Translations under genes and position numbers: made by a program
Part shown: piece by piece, positions 1 through 8,981 of the stretch
How positions within the stretch are numbered: the first letter of the stretch is position 1
Layout: each line of letters starts with the position of its first letter
NCBI RefSeq assembly: GCF_014648275.1
Contig: NZ_BMQU01000002.1
Coordinates: forward strand, 62,001-126,000
Direction: 5' to 3'
Length of the DNA stretch: 64,000 bases
Origin: Pseudomonas laurentiana
Lineage (GTDB): Bacteria; Pseudomonadota; Gammaproteobacteria; Pseudomonadales; Pseudomonadaceae
The notes under the pieces: generated by a model
The model's input: the letters and a program-made list of their open reading frames with translations, nothing else
The model's database searches: none
Told to the model about the DNA's origin: nothing

Positions 1-209
1 GGCGGATAGTCTGGGGCTGAGGTGCCCAACACCAGTACCCGCTTGCCGTTTAACCACTGACGGTCGTTCACCGACAAGGACAATGGTTTGCTGCTGCTCA
101 ATGAGCGGGCAAGCAGATTGCGTGGCTCACCCTGTTCATCGGCCACGGCGAGGCTGGCTGCCAGTAACGCCAGGCAGCAGAGCAAGGGCGCCAGCCGTAG
201 AGGTCTCAT
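1..209 (-). CDS. Sensor histidine kinase, N-terminal end (partial, BvgS/EvgS-like)
   Basis: Only the first 69 or so codons are in the window; the gene runs off the left edge. It starts at ATG 209-207 and overlaps the stop of the response regulator gene by four bases (ATGA), which indicates a translationally coupled pair. The product begins with MRPLRLAPLLCCLALLAAS, a clear signal peptide, followed by a stretch ending WLNGKRVLVLGTSAPDYPP. That last part resembles the start of a periplasmic solute-binding-type (SBP_bac_3) sensor domain as found in BvgS/EvgS kinases. The kinase core is not visible, so the assignment rests on the signal peptide, the sensor-like start and the partner regulator. 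Confidence 0.7.
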   Translation of the reverse strand, partial: MRPLRLAPLLCCLALLAASLAVADEQGEPRNLLARSLSSSKPLSLSVNDRQWLNGKRVLVLGTSAPDYP

Positions 210-814
210 GTCAGGTTACGGTTGGCCAGATCGACCATTTCCACCAACGAACTGACCTGTAGCTTCTCCATGATCCGGGTTTTGTAGGTGCTGATGGTCT
301 TTGGACTGAGCATCATCTCCTCGGCTATGTCCTTGTTGGAGCGACCTGCTGCCAGCAAGCGCAACACCACCATTTCCTGATCAGACAAGTCCGTCAGGCG
401 TTCCCCCTCACTGGCCATCGGGCCGCGCAAGGACATGTCGGGGAAGTACGCGTAACCGGAAACAACGGCTTTCAAGGCAGCCAGGAAAGACTGTTCCGTC
501 TCTTCCTTGTGAACGAAAGCCGACGCACCTGCATCCAGGCACCTGCGGGAAAACAGTTCTGCAGGTTGCCCGGTGTAAACCAGAATGCGAGGAGGCGGCT
601 CAAGCAAGCGCAGGCGCTTGAGCACACTAAGGCCATCTAGGCGGGGGATGCCAATATCAAGAACGACAACGTCAGGTTTGAGTTCTCGAATCAGTTGCAC
701 CGATTCGACGCCGTCGCCGGACTCACCGACCACGTGGTAACGGTGTTGCTCCAGCAGCATCTTTAAGCCAATGCGGATCGTTGGGTGATCGTCGACGATC
801 AAGACCTTCGCCAT
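206..814 (-). CDS. NarL/FixJ-family response regulator (BvgA/EvgA-like)
   Basis: The 202-residue product has an N-terminal receiver domain (about residues 3-120) with acidic pair DD at 8-9, phospho-acceptor Asp53 in VVVLDIGIPRLDG, and the conserved Lys in FVHKEE. A LuxR-type helix-turn-helix fills about residues 138-197 (LSDQEMVVLRLLAAGRSNKD and following). Length and order are those of BvgA/EvgA regulators, which pair with hybrid kinases having periplasmic sensors; the overlapping upstream-reading kinase gene fits. It probably acts as a cytoplasmic DNA-binding activator once phosphorylated. The signal and target genes cannot be read from the sequence. The start ATG at 814 gives a standard receiver N-terminus (MAKVLIVDDH). 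Confidence 0.93.
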   Translation of the reverse strand: MAKVLIVDDHPTIRIGLKMLLEQHRYHVVGESGDGVESVQLIRELKPDVVVLDIGIPRLDGLSVLKRLRLLEPPPRILVYTGQPAELFSRRCLDAGASAFVHKEETEQSFLAALKAVVSGYAYFPDMSLRGPMASEGERLTDLSDQEMVVLRLLAAGRSNKDIAEEMMLSPKTISTYKTRIMEKLQVSSLVEMVDLANRNLT

Positions 815-1021
815 CGCGCAACTCCTTGTCGTAAATGTGGGCCTTTTCTTGATTCTCTCAGGAAGGCGCGCCTGGCCGTTGTCGGCAAGCAGCCTACGAT
901 ACGTCGAATGGGGTCTGATGAGTATGGAGATTATAGAAGCGTAGGAAATTATGCGCAGGATAAAAGAAACGCCCTACAGCCAAGGTAATACATGCCGGGT
1001 TGTGGTGCAAAAACGCCGGCA

Positions 1022-1045
1022 GCGCATCCTCAAATGAGGACGCGC
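1022..1045. terminator. Candidate rho-independent terminator hairpin
   Basis: Arms GCGCATCCTCA and TGAGGACGCGC pair at 10 of 11 positions around a two-base loop. T-rich stretches lie on both sides (GATTTTTTTC on + just right, GCGTTTTTGC on - just left), so it could work in either direction. It most likely ends the leftward cobalamin/DUF1272 transcript. Confidence 0.5.
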
Positions 1046-1079
1046 GCAATGATTTTTTTCGCTGGGGAGGCTGTGCAAA

Positions 1080-1325
1080 CTAGCGGCTGGAGCAGCCCTT
1101 GTCCTTGACGATTCGCAGTGTTGACGCAGGGTTCCTGGCCAATGCTGCACCCACTCGGGGCGGACGCGCAGTGAGTTGTCCCCCGCAGTTCGGACACCGC
1201 CCCTTCAGGGTGTGGTCGCTGCAGTCTCGACAGTAGGTGCATTCGAAGGAGCAGATAAAGGCATCCGTGCTGTCCCCCGGAAGATCAGTACCACAGCATT
1301 CACAGTTGGGGCGCAATTCAAGCAT
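1080..1325 (-). CDS. DUF1272 domain protein, small zinc-ribbon-like
   Basis: The 81-residue protein starts MLELRPNCECCGTDLPGDS and carries a run of paired cysteines (CECC, CSFEC, CRDC, CPNC), the pattern of the DUF1272 family, and is likely to bind zinc. The function of the family is unknown. It lies 45 bases after cobM on the same strand and could be the last gene of the riboswitch-controlled cobalt/cobalamin operon, though nothing in the protein ties it to B12. The C-terminal 25 residues, after the last cysteine pair, look disordered. Confidence 0.85.
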   Translation of the reverse strand: MLELRPNCECCGTDLPGDSTDAFICSFECTYCRDCSDHTLKGRCPNCGGQLTARPPRVGAALARNPASTLRIVKDKGCSSR

Positions 1326-1370
1326 GGTCGACTCCTTCGGACTGAATGGGTGTGCTGCTGCGGAGGTTGT

Positions 1371-2117
1371 CTAGGGGCGGTACAGGTGTGCGTGTCCGGC
1401 GCGGTACAGCGCCGACTCGGCAAAGGCATCGGCAGCCAGCACCCGGCCGACCAGAATCAACGCTGTACGCCGGAAGCCTTTAGCCTGCACCTGCGGCAGA
1501 ATATCGTCCAGTGTCCCTTTGACCCAGTCCTGATCTGGCCATGTAGCCCGGTGCACCACGGCAATGGGGCAATCCCCGCCGTAGTGTGGGCGCAGTTCTT
1601 CGATGATTTTTGCCAGGTGCTGTACACCCAGGTGTACGGCAAGCGTGGCCTTGTGTGTTGCCAGATTGGCAAGCTCTTCGCCGGCCGGCATCGGCGATTT
1701 GTCGGCATAGCGGGTGAGGATCACGCTCTGCGAGACCTCCGGCAGGGTCAACTCGCACCCCAGCAGGGCGGCACTGGCAGCGGCCGCGGTGACGCCGGGA
1801 ATGATCTCGAAGGGGATAGCCAGTTCGCGCAGATGCCGAATCTGCTCGCCTATGGCCCCGTATAGGCTAGGGTCGCCACTGTGTACACGGGCAACATCCT
1901 GGCCTTTGGCATGTGCTTCACGCATGGCGTCGATAATTTGCGCCAGGTGCAGCTCGGCGCTGTTGATCACGGTTTCGGCGCGGTGCCCTTCGAGCACTGC
2001 TGCGGGAACCAGGGAGCCGGCGTAGATAATCACCGGGCAGCGATGAATCAGGCGCTGGCCCTTGACGGTAATCAGCTCCGGGTCACCGGGGCCGGCACCG
2101 ATGAAATAAACGGTCAT
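1371..2117 (-). CDS. cobM: Precorrin-4 C(11)-methyltransferase
   Basis: CobM transfers a methyl group from S-adenosylmethionine to C-11 of precorrin-4 to give precorrin-5 in the aerobic cobalamin pathway. The protein starts MTVYFIGAGPGDPELITVKG, the glycine-rich signature of the tetrapyrrole methylase family, and continues with VIYAGSLVP and ARVHSGDPSLYGA, typical of CobM/CbiF. Length (about 248 residues) is normal. ATG 2117 is preferred over an upstream GTG at 2123 because AGGA lies 7-8 bases before it. It lies 31 bases after cobE in the operon cbtB-cbtA-cobE-cobM. Confidence 0.95.
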   Translation of the reverse strand: MTVYFIGAGPGDPELITVKGQRLIHRCPVIIYAGSLVPAAVLEGHRAETVINSAELHLAQIIDAMREAHAKGQDVARVHSGDPSLYGAIGEQIRHLRELAIPFEIIPGVTAAAASAALLGCELTLPEVSQSVILTRYADKSPMPAGEELANLATHKATLAVHLGVQHLAKIIEELRPHYGGDCPIAVVHRATWPDQDWVKGTLDDILPQVQAKGFRRTALILVGRVLAADAFAESALYRAGHAHLYRP

Positions 2118-2154
2118 GGGCACATCCTGAATTTAAAGTCGAGGCGAGGCGGGA

Positions 2155-2580
2155 TTATCTGCCAAAGGTGCTGCCGCAAGCCAATGCCAGGGTGGCATTG
2201 ATGCTGGTGCGGCGGGAAACACAGAGCTGCGCGGGAGTTGCATCGAGCTGTTCGGCCACCGCCAGCGCAGCACTTTCAGCTACGCCGTAACAACCGCTGT
2301 GCGTAAAGGCATTGATCGAGCGGTGGGTCAGGCGTGATTCAAAAGCCGCCAACTCGGCAGCACTGAAAAACAGTAGCGGAATGCCGAGCTGGGCGGCGAG
2401 GGCATGCAGGCCGGGCTCCTGGCTTTTCAGCTCGATGCTGGCAATGCCGCCAAGGCTATCGCGGGTGAGGCCGTGGGCTTGCAGAACTTGATCCAGCAGA
2501 TCGCTCAAGGCCGTCACCGAACAGCCTCGGCGACAGCCCAATCCGGCGAACACCCGCAACGGATTGGGCCGTTCAGGCAT
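2155..2580 (-). CDS. cobE: Cobalamin biosynthesis protein CobE (CbiG C-terminal type)
   Basis: The product (about 141 residues) starts MPERPNPLRVFAGLGCRRGC and contains GIASIELKSQEPGL, the CbiG C-terminal/CobE fold pattern with the conserved GxGCRRG start. CobE is required in aerobic cobalamin synthesis, but its exact step is not settled in the literature. The start is set at ATG 2580 because it overlaps the cbtA stop as TAATG, a coupling arrangement; an upstream alternative at 2610 would extend into cbtA. Ala and Cys near SGCYGVAESAA are conserved in the family. Confidence 0.92.
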   Translation of the reverse strand: MPERPNPLRVFAGLGCRRGCSVTALSDLLDQVLQAHGLTRDSLGGIASIELKSQEPGLHALAAQLGIPLLFFSAAELAAFESRLTHRSINAFTHSGCYGVAESAALAVAEQLDATPAQLCVSRRTSINATLALACGSTFGR

Positions 2581-3269
2581 TATGCCTGGCTCTGGCGACG
2601 GTACAGCCAACTGCTGACCAGACCCAATGCCAGCCAGAAGGCGGCGTTGGTCAGCAGGGAAGCGACTTTGAATTCAGCTTCCAGCGCTTCTGGTGCCAGC
2701 GCCTCGTGCACGTCTGGCTGCGGCGCACCGATAACATGAGGGATGATCAGTAGCACGGCGCCCAGCACCTTGAGCAAACCGTTGCGGGCGAATGCAATCA
2801 ACCCCAGGCCGACAGCGGTGGCTGCAGCAGTGCCGATCCACCAGAACTGACGTTGTGCCAGGTCGGCAGCGGCTGTGCCTGGCAGCTCTGGCGGCAACCC
2901 CAGCGTCGGAGCCAGACAGAACACCGCAAAGCCTGCCAGGCCCCACAGTGCACCCGCGGCCAGGCCGCCAGGGGCGCGCAAGGTATACAGCGCCGCCAGC
3001 ACCAAGGCAAAACCGACAGCCACTACCAGATTGCCGCCGGTGGTGGACAGCAGGCGCTGCCAGCCATCTTCGGGGGCCCAGGCTTCTGCATCATGATGAT
3101 GTGCGGCGGCACCCGCGTCATGGCTATGGGTTTCGACGACTGGCGCCGCGCTCTCATAGGTTTCCGCCTTGATAATCAGTGGCGTGACCCACAGGCTCTG
3201 CAGCAACGTCAGCAGCAGGGCGGCGAGCAGGCCGGTGAAACCGGCGGTGCGGGCAATGTGCTTGATCAT
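2580..3269 (-). CDS. cbtA: CbtA, predicted cobalt transporter subunit
   Basis: The 229-residue protein begins MIKHIARTAGFTGLLAALLL and has about five hydrophobic membrane segments. A histidine-rich loop (ETHSHDAGAAAHHHDAE) follows the first segment and is the expected metal-binding region. The CbtA family is predicted to take up cobalt together with CbtB and is typically B12-regulated; direct transport evidence is limited. ATG 3269 is chosen because AAGGGATAACACC precedes it as a ribosome site. It follows cbtB by 11 bases and is controlled by the leftward cobalamin riboswitch. Confidence 0.93.
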   Translation of the reverse strand: MIKHIARTAGFTGLLAALLLTLLQSLWVTPLIIKAETYESAAPVVETHSHDAGAAAHHHDAEAWAPEDGWQRLLSTTGGNLVVAVGFALVLAALYTLRAPGGLAAGALWGLAGFAVFCLAPTLGLPPELPGTAAADLAQRQFWWIGTAAATAVGLGLIAFARNGLLKVLGAVLLIIPHVIGAPQPDVHEALAPEALEAEFKVASLLTNAAFWLALGLVSSWLYRRQSQA

Positions 3270-3280
3270 GGTGTTATCCC

Positions 3281-3469
3281 TTAATGGCAAGGGAATGCAG
3301 CGCTATGACGGGTATCGTGGGCCGCATTATGAACGGCCTCAATGTGCGAGAAGCCGGCGAAGTAAACCAGGCACAAGCCCAGCAGCGATGCGCCGATCGC
3401 GACGACCAGGCGCTGGCTGCGGGTGCTGCTGACGGCGGCGGAGTGGCTGTGGGCGGTAGTGATAGGCAT
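3281..3469 (-). CDS. cbtB: CbtB, small cobalt transporter subunit
   Basis: A 62-residue protein starting MPITTAHSHSAAVSST with one membrane segment (VVAIGASLLGLCLVYFAGF) and a histidine-rich tail (HIEAVHNAAHDTRHSAAFPCH), the standard CbtB layout. It is the first gene after the leftward cobalamin riboswitch. ATG 3469 has AGAGGAAAG about six bases upstream; a longer reading frame upstream would run into riboswitch DNA and is not likely. It is presumed to form the cobalt uptake unit with CbtA. Confidence 0.93.
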   Translation of the reverse strand: MPITTAHSHSAAVSSTRSQRLVVAIGASLLGLCLVYFAGFSHIEAVHNAAHDTRHSAAFPCH

Positions 3470-3582
3470 GGCGCTTTCCTCTGGAGTTTTATCGGCAACA
3501 GGCAAGCGCAGGGAACCCGTGGACGGATTCGCCCAGAGGTTGCAACAGCGCCCGCCCACCGCGGGTTTGTCAATTCTGTGTT

Positions 3583-3772
3583 GGGCCGGTCTCCGGGCTT
3601 ACGAGGGCTGGCACTGTGCTCAGCCTGGAGCGTCACCTTCCCATGCCGCAGCTGGCACAGTGGTCTAGACGCTTTCCTCGCTTACCGTTGCGGGGGCAGC
3701 ACCGGAATGGTCGCAGGCGATTGATAGACGCTGCGATGCACCGGTTTCCCGTTTCACCTTGTTAAAGGCACC
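3583..3772 (-). ncRNA. Cobalamin riboswitch upstream of cbtB
   Basis: Read on the minus strand the element shows GAAACGGGAAACCGGTGC near its 5' side, the core GCTGCCCCCGCAACGGTAAG, and near its 3' end the B12 box AGCCCGGAGACCGGCC. These are the defining conserved blocks of the adenosylcobalamin riboswitch. It lies about 115 bases before the cbtB start, so it should repress cobalt uptake and the cobE/cobM genes when cobalamin is abundant. Boundaries are estimated from the conserved blocks. Confidence 0.92.
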
Positions 3773-3865
3773 CAAACGAAGGCGGTAGCAAATCACGGGC
3801 GGCAGTGCACGTCAATGACAACAGCGGTTGACCGGTCCAGAGCGACTGCGTAGCCTTGCCGTTTC

Positions 3866-4037
3866 GAGGTTCTCCGGTCAGCCCGGAGCTAAGACGGGAA
3901 CGCGGTTGAAGCCGCGGCTGCCCCCGCAACTGTAAGCGTTGCAAAGCCTGGCATTGCCACTGCGTAGTTTTGCGGGAAGGCGCCGGTGCCGCTGGCACGT
4001 TCGCCAGCACGACGCAAGCCAGGAGACCTGCCTCGGA
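3866..4037 (+). ncRNA. Cobalamin riboswitch upstream of cobW
   Basis: The + strand carries the core GGCTGCCCCCGCAACTGTAAG (3915-3935) and the B12 box GCAAGCCAGGAGACCTGCC near 4014-4032, with a 5' GGTTCTCCGGTCAGCCCGGAG region. It lies about 110 bases before cobW and points away from the first riboswitch, so the two halves of the cobalamin locus have separate B12 sensors. The 5' limit is approximate. Confidence 0.92.
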
Positions 4038-4147
4038 CAGTTTCCGACATTCAACCGGGCGGGGTGATCCGGTAGCGAACGCGCACGGGCACATTGCGCC
4101 CGTAGTTTTCGTCGTGCCCGCCCGCCATTGCTGCCAAGGGCAACGAC

Positions 4148-5215
4148 ATGAAAACACTGGCAAAACTCCCCGTCACCATCGTTACCGGCTTCCTCGGCTC
4201 GGGCAAGACCACCCTGTTGCGGCATATGCTCGACAATGCCCAGGGTCGCCGTATTGCAGTCATCGTCAATGAATTTGGCGAGCTGGGCATCGACGGCGAG
4301 ATTCTCAAGCAATGCAGCATCGGCTGCACCGAAGAAGAGGCCAATGGCCGGGTATACGAACTGGCCAACGGCTGCCTGTGTTGCACGGTGCAGGAAGAGT
4401 TCTTCCCGGTCATGCGCGAACTGGTAGCGCGTCGCGGCGATCTGGATCATATCCTCATCGAGACCAGTGGCCTGGCCCTGCCAAAGCCGTTGGTACAGGC
4501 CTTCCAGTGGCCGGAAATCCGTAACGCCTGCACGGTTGATGCTGTTATTACCGTGGTCGACAGCCCAGCCGTGGCTGCCGGTACGTTTGCGGCGTACCCG
4601 GACCAGGTGGATGCCCAGCGTAAACTGGACCCGAACCTTGACCACGAGTCGCCGCTGCATGAGCTGTTCGCCGACCAGTTGGCCAGTGCCGACCTGGTGG
4701 TATTGAACAAGGCTGATCTGATCGAGGCGCATGCCTTGGCGGCAGTACGCGCGGAAGTGGCTGAAGAGCTGCCGCCAGCGGTCAAGGTCGTCGAAGCCAG
4801 CAGCGGCCGTCTGCCGCTTGAGGTATTGCTGGGGTTGAGCGCCGAGTCGGAAGCGCACATCGACGGTCGTCGTACGCACCATGACAGCCATCACGACGGT
4901 GAAGACCATGATGATCATGATCACGATGCGTTCGACTCCATCTCGATCGAGCTGCCTGAAGCCGACGAAAGCCTCCTGCTGGATGCCTTGACCCAACTGG
5001 TCGTGCGTCACGGCATCCTCCGCGCAAAAGGCTTTGCCGCCATCCCGGGCAAGCCGATGCGCCTGCTGATTCAGGGCGTGGGCACGCGCTTCGACAAGCA
5101 CTTCGATCGTGCCTGGCGCACCGACGAGCCACGCAGTACTCGCCTGGTGCTGATCGGTCAGGCGCTCGACGCCCAGCGCCTGGAAGCGGAACTGCGTACC
5201 GCGTTGGGCGCCTGA
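4148..5215 (+). CDS. cobW: CobW-type G3E GTPase
   Basis: The 355-residue protein starts MKTLAKLPVTIVTGFLGSG with the Walker A motif GFLGSGKTTLL (about residues 14-24), the CxCC metal site in GCLCCTVQEE (about residues 76-85), the Walker B region and base motif LNKADL. A histidine/aspartate-rich linker (HHDSHHDGEDHDDHDHD, about residues 242-258) precedes the C-terminal CobW_C domain. CobW is a metallochaperone-like GTPase thought to supply cobalt to CobNST. AAGGG lies about eight bases before ATG 4148. It is first in the right-hand riboswitch operon, three bases before cobN. Confidence 0.95.
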   Translation: MKTLAKLPVTIVTGFLGSGKTTLLRHMLDNAQGRRIAVIVNEFGELGIDGEILKQCSIGCTEEEANGRVYELANGCLCCTVQEEFFPVMRELVARRGDLDHILIETSGLALPKPLVQAFQWPEIRNACTVDAVITVVDSPAVAAGTFAAYPDQVDAQRKLDPNLDHESPLHELFADQLASADLVVLNKADLIEAHALAAVRAEVAEELPPAVKVVEASSGRLPLEVLLGLSAESEAHIDGRRTHHDSHHDGEDHDDHDHDAFDSISIELPEADESLLLDALTQLVVRHGILRAKGFAAIPGKPMRLLIQGVGTRFDKHFDRAWRTDEPRSTRLVLIGQALDAQRLEAELRTALGA

Positions 5216-5218
5216 TCC

Positions 5219-8200
5219 ATGCACCTGCTGCGGACCCAGCCCGGCGGTTTTGTGCCGGATGACAGTATTGCCGATCTCGGCCAGACACCCGCCGAACTGG
5301 TCATTCTCTGCAGCGGTGATTCACATCTGGCACTGCTGGCCGAAACGGCCCGGCAGTTGCCGGAGGATTATCCCAGCCTGCGCTTGGCCAACCCGATGCA
5401 AGTGCAGAACCATGCGTCGGTAGATCTGTACGTCGACCAGGTGCTGCGTCACGCCAAAGTCATCCTGGTGTCGCTGCACGGAGGCATCGGATACTGGCGC
5501 TATGGTGTAGAGCAATTGGTCGCCCTGACGGCTCAAGGGGTTCAGTTGATTCTGGTTCCGGGCGATGACCGCCCAGACCCGGAGTTAACCCGCCTCGGTA
5601 ACGTGCCGGCGCCAGAGGCAGAGCGTCTCTGGCACTTTTTGCGGCAGGGCGGCAAAGCCAATGCACTGAACCTCTTCAAATGCATGGCCAGTCAGTGGCT
5701 CGGGCGTGACTACGCCTGGGATGCACCGCAGCAACTGCCGCGCACGGTGGTGTATCACCCTCGGCGTGAAGCGGCCGTGCTGGAAGACTGGTTCGGCGAC
5801 TGGGTGTCCAGCCAGCCGGTGATTCCGATTCTGTTCTATCGCTCGCACCTGCAAGCGGCCAATACTGCGTTTATCGATGTCTTCTGCGAGCGTATTCAGG
5901 CCGCGGGGCTTAACCCTTTGCCCATCGCAGTGGCCAGCCTCAAGGAAGCCGAGTGTCTGGCACAGGTTGAGGTATGGCTGGATCAGGTTGAAGCGGCGCT
6001 GATCATCAATACCACCGGCTTTGCCCAGTCCAGCCCGCAAAAGCCGCACCTGCGGCCATTTCGTCGTGATATTCCAGTGCTGCAGGCCATTTGTGCCCAA
6101 GACAACGAACCCGGCTGGCAGGCCAGTGAACAGGGTTTGGGGGCGCGAGACCTGGCGATGCATATCGCCTTGCCGGAACTCGATGGACGCATCATTACCC
6201 GCCCGATCAGTTTCAAAGACCTGGCCTGGCGCAGCGAGCGCAGCCAGTCGGATGTTGTCTGTTACCGCGCGCAACCGGAACGCATGGACTTCGTCGCCGA
6301 ACTGGCGCGCCGGTGGTGTGAGCTGGCGCAGTTGCCCAATGCCCAGAAGCGTATCGCTCTGGTGCTTGCCAACTATCCAACCCGGGATGGGCGAATCGGC
6401 AACGGCGTTGGGCTCGACACCCCGGCCGCCGCCCTGAACATTCTGCGTGCCTTGCACGGGCAGGGGTACCCGGTGGGCGCCTTGCCTGACACCGGCACGG
6501 CATTGATCCAGGCCCTGCTCGGGGGTGTCAGCAACGATCTGGATAGCCTCGATCAACGCCCTTGTGCGCAAAGCATGGCCTTGGAGGACTACCACGCCGC
6601 CTTCGCTGCCTTGCCGCAGGCCAATCAGGATGCCGTCAGGGCGCGCTGGGGTGAACCGGAACAGGACCCAATGTTCCGCAGTGGGCGCATGATGATTGCA
6701 GGCCTGCGTTTTGGCCTGACGTTCGTTGGCATTCAGCCTGCTCGTGGCTATCAACTGGACCCCAGTGCGGTGTATCACGACCCGGATCTGGTGCCTCCTC
6801 ACGGTTATCTGGCGTTCTACTTCTGGCTGCGCCATGGCTTTGCTGTCGACGCGCTGGTTCACGTCGGCAAACACGGCAATCTGGAATGGTTGCCCGGCAA
6901 AGGCGTAGGGCTCTCGGCGCAGTGCTGGCCCGACGCACTGCTCGGGCCTTTGCCAAACCTCTATCCGTTCATCGTCAACGACCCGGGCGAAGGCGCCCAG
7001 GCCAAGCGCCGGACGCAGGCGGTGATCATCGACCACCTGATGCCGCCACTGACCCGTGCGGAAACCTACGGCCCGTTGCGTAATCTGGAATTGCTGGCTG
7101 ACGAATATTACGAGGCTCAACTGCTCGACCCGCGCCGGGCCAGAGAACTGCAGCGCGATATCCTTGCGCTGGTTCGTGACAACCATATCGACCGCGAACT
7201 GCAGTTGGAAAACAGCCTGGACGACGCCGCCGTCTGGTTGCCAAAGCTGGATACCTACCTGTGCGACCTCAAGGAGTCGCAGATACGCGACGGCCTGCAT
7301 GTGTTCGGTGAATCGCCCCAAGGACGTCTGCGCCTGGACACGTTGCAAGCACTGCTGCGAGTAGAACGTGGCGATGGCCGAGGTCAGCATGCCAGCTTGC
7401 CCAGGGCCTTGGCCAAGGCGTTTGCCCTGGGCGTCGATCCACTGGATTGTGATTTGGGCGCAACCTGGCAAGGTCCGCGGCCACAGCCACTCAACGAAGT
7501 CAGTACAGACCCGTGGCGTACAGCAGGTGACACCCGCGAGCGGCTGGAACTGTATGCGCTGTATTTGATCGAGCAGGCGTTAGCGGGCGTGACCAAGCTC
7601 CCGGAAGCGCAAACCTGGGATGATGTTCGGGCGATTCTGCGGGCATTGGTCGATACCGTCGCGCCACAACTGGATGCCTGCGGCCCGGCAGAAATGCAGG
7701 GCCTGCTCGATGCGCTGGAGGGTCGATTCGTACCTGCCGGTCCGAGTGGCGCGCCCAGCCGCGGGCGACTGGACGTACTGCCGACAGGCCGTAACTTCTA
7801 TACCGTCGACGTGCGCAACCTGCCAACCACAACCGCTTGGCGTCTGGGGTTTGCCTCGGCCAACCTGATCCTCGAACGCCACCTGCAGGATCATGGCGAC
7901 CACCTGCGCCAGCTTGGGTTGTCGGTATGGGGCACAGCGACCATGCGTACCGGCGGTGACGACATTGCCCAAGCCATGGCGCTGATGGGTGTCAGGCCGG
8001 TGTGGGCCAGCGGCAGTCAGCGGGTCGATGATTTCGAGATTCTGCCGCTGAGCCTGCTGGACCGACCTCGGGTCGATGTGACCTTGCGGGTCTCGGGCTT
8101 TTTCCGGGATGCCTTCGGCAACCTGATCAAGCTCTTCGATGCGGCGGTGCAAGCGGTTGCGTCGCTGGACGAGCCGGACGACCTCAACCCATTGGCCGCA

Positions 8201-8980
8201 CGCGTGCGAGCCGAACAGGCGGAACTGCTGGTCAGTGGCGTCGAGCCGGAACAGGCTCGGCGTCAGGCAGGGTGGCGGGTGTTCGGAGCCAAGCCGGGGT
8301 CCTATGGTGCTGGTGTGCAAAACGCCATCGATGGCCGGCAGTGGAGCCGTCGCGAGGATCTGGCAGAGGTTTACCTGAATTACGGTGGTTACGCCTATGG
8401 CGGTGCAGACGACGGTACTCCGGCCCGAGGCCATTTCGCCCAACGCCTGAGCCAGGTTCAGGCTGTGCTGCAGAATCAGGACAACCACGAACACGACGTG
8501 CTCGACTCCAATGATTACTACCAGTTCCAGGGCGGAATGCTGGCTGCCGCGGAAAGCCTCGGCGGCGAATCGGTGGCCAGCTACCATGGCGATCACAGTC
8601 AACCGGAACGTCCGCGTATTCGCACCCTGAAAGAAGAGCTTAACCGCGTCATCCGCGCCAGGGCACTGAACCCCAAATGGATCGATGGGGTTAAACGGCA
8701 TGGCTACAAAGGTGCTTTCGAGTTGGCCGCGACCGTCGATAACCTGTTTGCCTTTGACGCAACCACGCACCTGATCGACGATCACCATTATCAGGCGTTG
8801 GCCGACGCTTATGTATTGGATGGCGAGACCCGGGATTTTATTCGTCAGCACAATCCCGATGCCTTGCGCGACATCACCGAGCGCTTGCTGGAAGCCCAGC
8901 AACGAGGCCTCTGGGAAACTCCAGGAGCCTATAAAGAGGCCCTTGAAGAACAGCTGCTGGACGGTGAAGAAGAGAACTGA
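5219..8980 (+). CDS. cobN: Cobaltochelatase large subunit CobN
   Basis: At 1253 residues this is the normal size for CobN, which binds hydrogenobyrinic acid a,c-diamide and inserts Co(II) with ATP hydrolysed by partner subunits. The central region has the CobN/BchH signature HVGKHGNLEWLPGKGVGL (about residues 546-563) followed by IVNDPGEGAQAKRRTQAVII. The C-terminal region contains GTATMRTGGDDIAQAM and FRDAFGNLI, also typical. ATG 5219 follows cobW by three bases, implying coupled translation. Downstream is a ChlI-like ATPase one base after its stop, completing the chelatase motor genes; cobS/cobT are not in the window. Confidence 0.96.
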   Translation: MHLLRTQPGGFVPDDSIADLGQTPAELVILCSGDSHLALLAETARQLPEDYPSLRLANPMQVQNHASVDLYVDQVLRHAKVILVSLHGGIGYWRYGVEQLVALTAQGVQLILVPGDDRPDPELTRLGNVPAPEAERLWHFLRQGGKANALNLFKCMASQWLGRDYAWDAPQQLPRTVVYHPRREAAVLEDWFGDWVSSQPVIPILFYRSHLQAANTAFIDVFCERIQAAGLNPLPIAVASLKEAECLAQVEVWLDQVEAALIINTTGFAQSSPQKPHLRPFRRDIPVLQAICAQDNEPGWQASEQGLGARDLAMHIALPELDGRIITRPISFKDLAWRSERSQSDVVCYRAQPERMDFVAELARRWCELAQLPNAQKRIALVLANYPTRDGRIGNGVGLDTPAAALNILRALHGQGYPVGALPDTGTALIQALLGGVSNDLDSLDQRPCAQSMALEDYHAAFAALPQANQDAVRARWGEPEQDPMFRSGRMMIAGLRFGLTFVGIQPARGYQLDPSAVYHDPDLVPPHGYLAFYFWLRHGFAVDALVHVGKHGNLEWLPGKGVGLSAQCWPDALLGPLPNLYPFIVNDPGEGAQAKRRTQAVIIDHLMPPLTRAETYGPLRNLELLADEYYEAQLLDPRRARELQRDILALVRDNHIDRELQLENSLDDAAVWLPKLDTYLCDLKESQIRDGLHVFGESPQGRLRLDTLQALLRVERGDGRGQHASLPRALAKAFALGVDPLDCDLGATWQGPRPQPLNEVSTDPWRTAGDTRERLELYALYLIEQALAGVTKLPEAQTWDDVRAILRALVDTVAPQLDACGPAEMQGLLDALEGRFVPAGPSGAPSRGRLDVLPTGRNFYTVDVRNLPTTTAWRLGFASANLILERHLQDHGDHLRQLGLSVWGTATMRTGGDDIAQAMALMGVRPVWASGSQRVDDFEILPLSLLDRPRVDVTLRVSGFFRDAFGNLIKLFDAAVQAVASLDEPDDLNPLAARVRAEQAELLVSGVEPEQARRQAGWRVFGAKPGSYGAGVQNAIDGRQWSRREDLAEVYLNYGGYAYGGADDGTPARGHFAQRLSQVQAVLQNQDNHEHDVLDSNDYYQFQGGMLAAAESLGGESVASYHGDHSQPERPRIRTLKEELNRVIRARALNPKWIDGVKRHGYKGAFELAATVDNLFAFDATTHLIDDHHYQALADAYVLDGETRDFIRQHNPDALRDITERLLEAQQRGLWETPGAYKEALEEQLLDGEEEN

Positions 8981-8981
8981 A

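Noticed and set aside
3973-4000. TGGCACG within the right-hand riboswitch, considered as a sigma-54 box
   Set aside because: No TTGCW at the proper distance, and the stretch is part of the conserved riboswitch fold.
3878-5224. 448-codon minus-strand frame
   Set aside because: Antisense to cobW and the riboswitch; no known domain.
5585-7471. 628-codon open frame on the minus strand
   Set aside because: Lies wholly antisense to cobN, has no recognisable domain and is a high-GC shadow frame.
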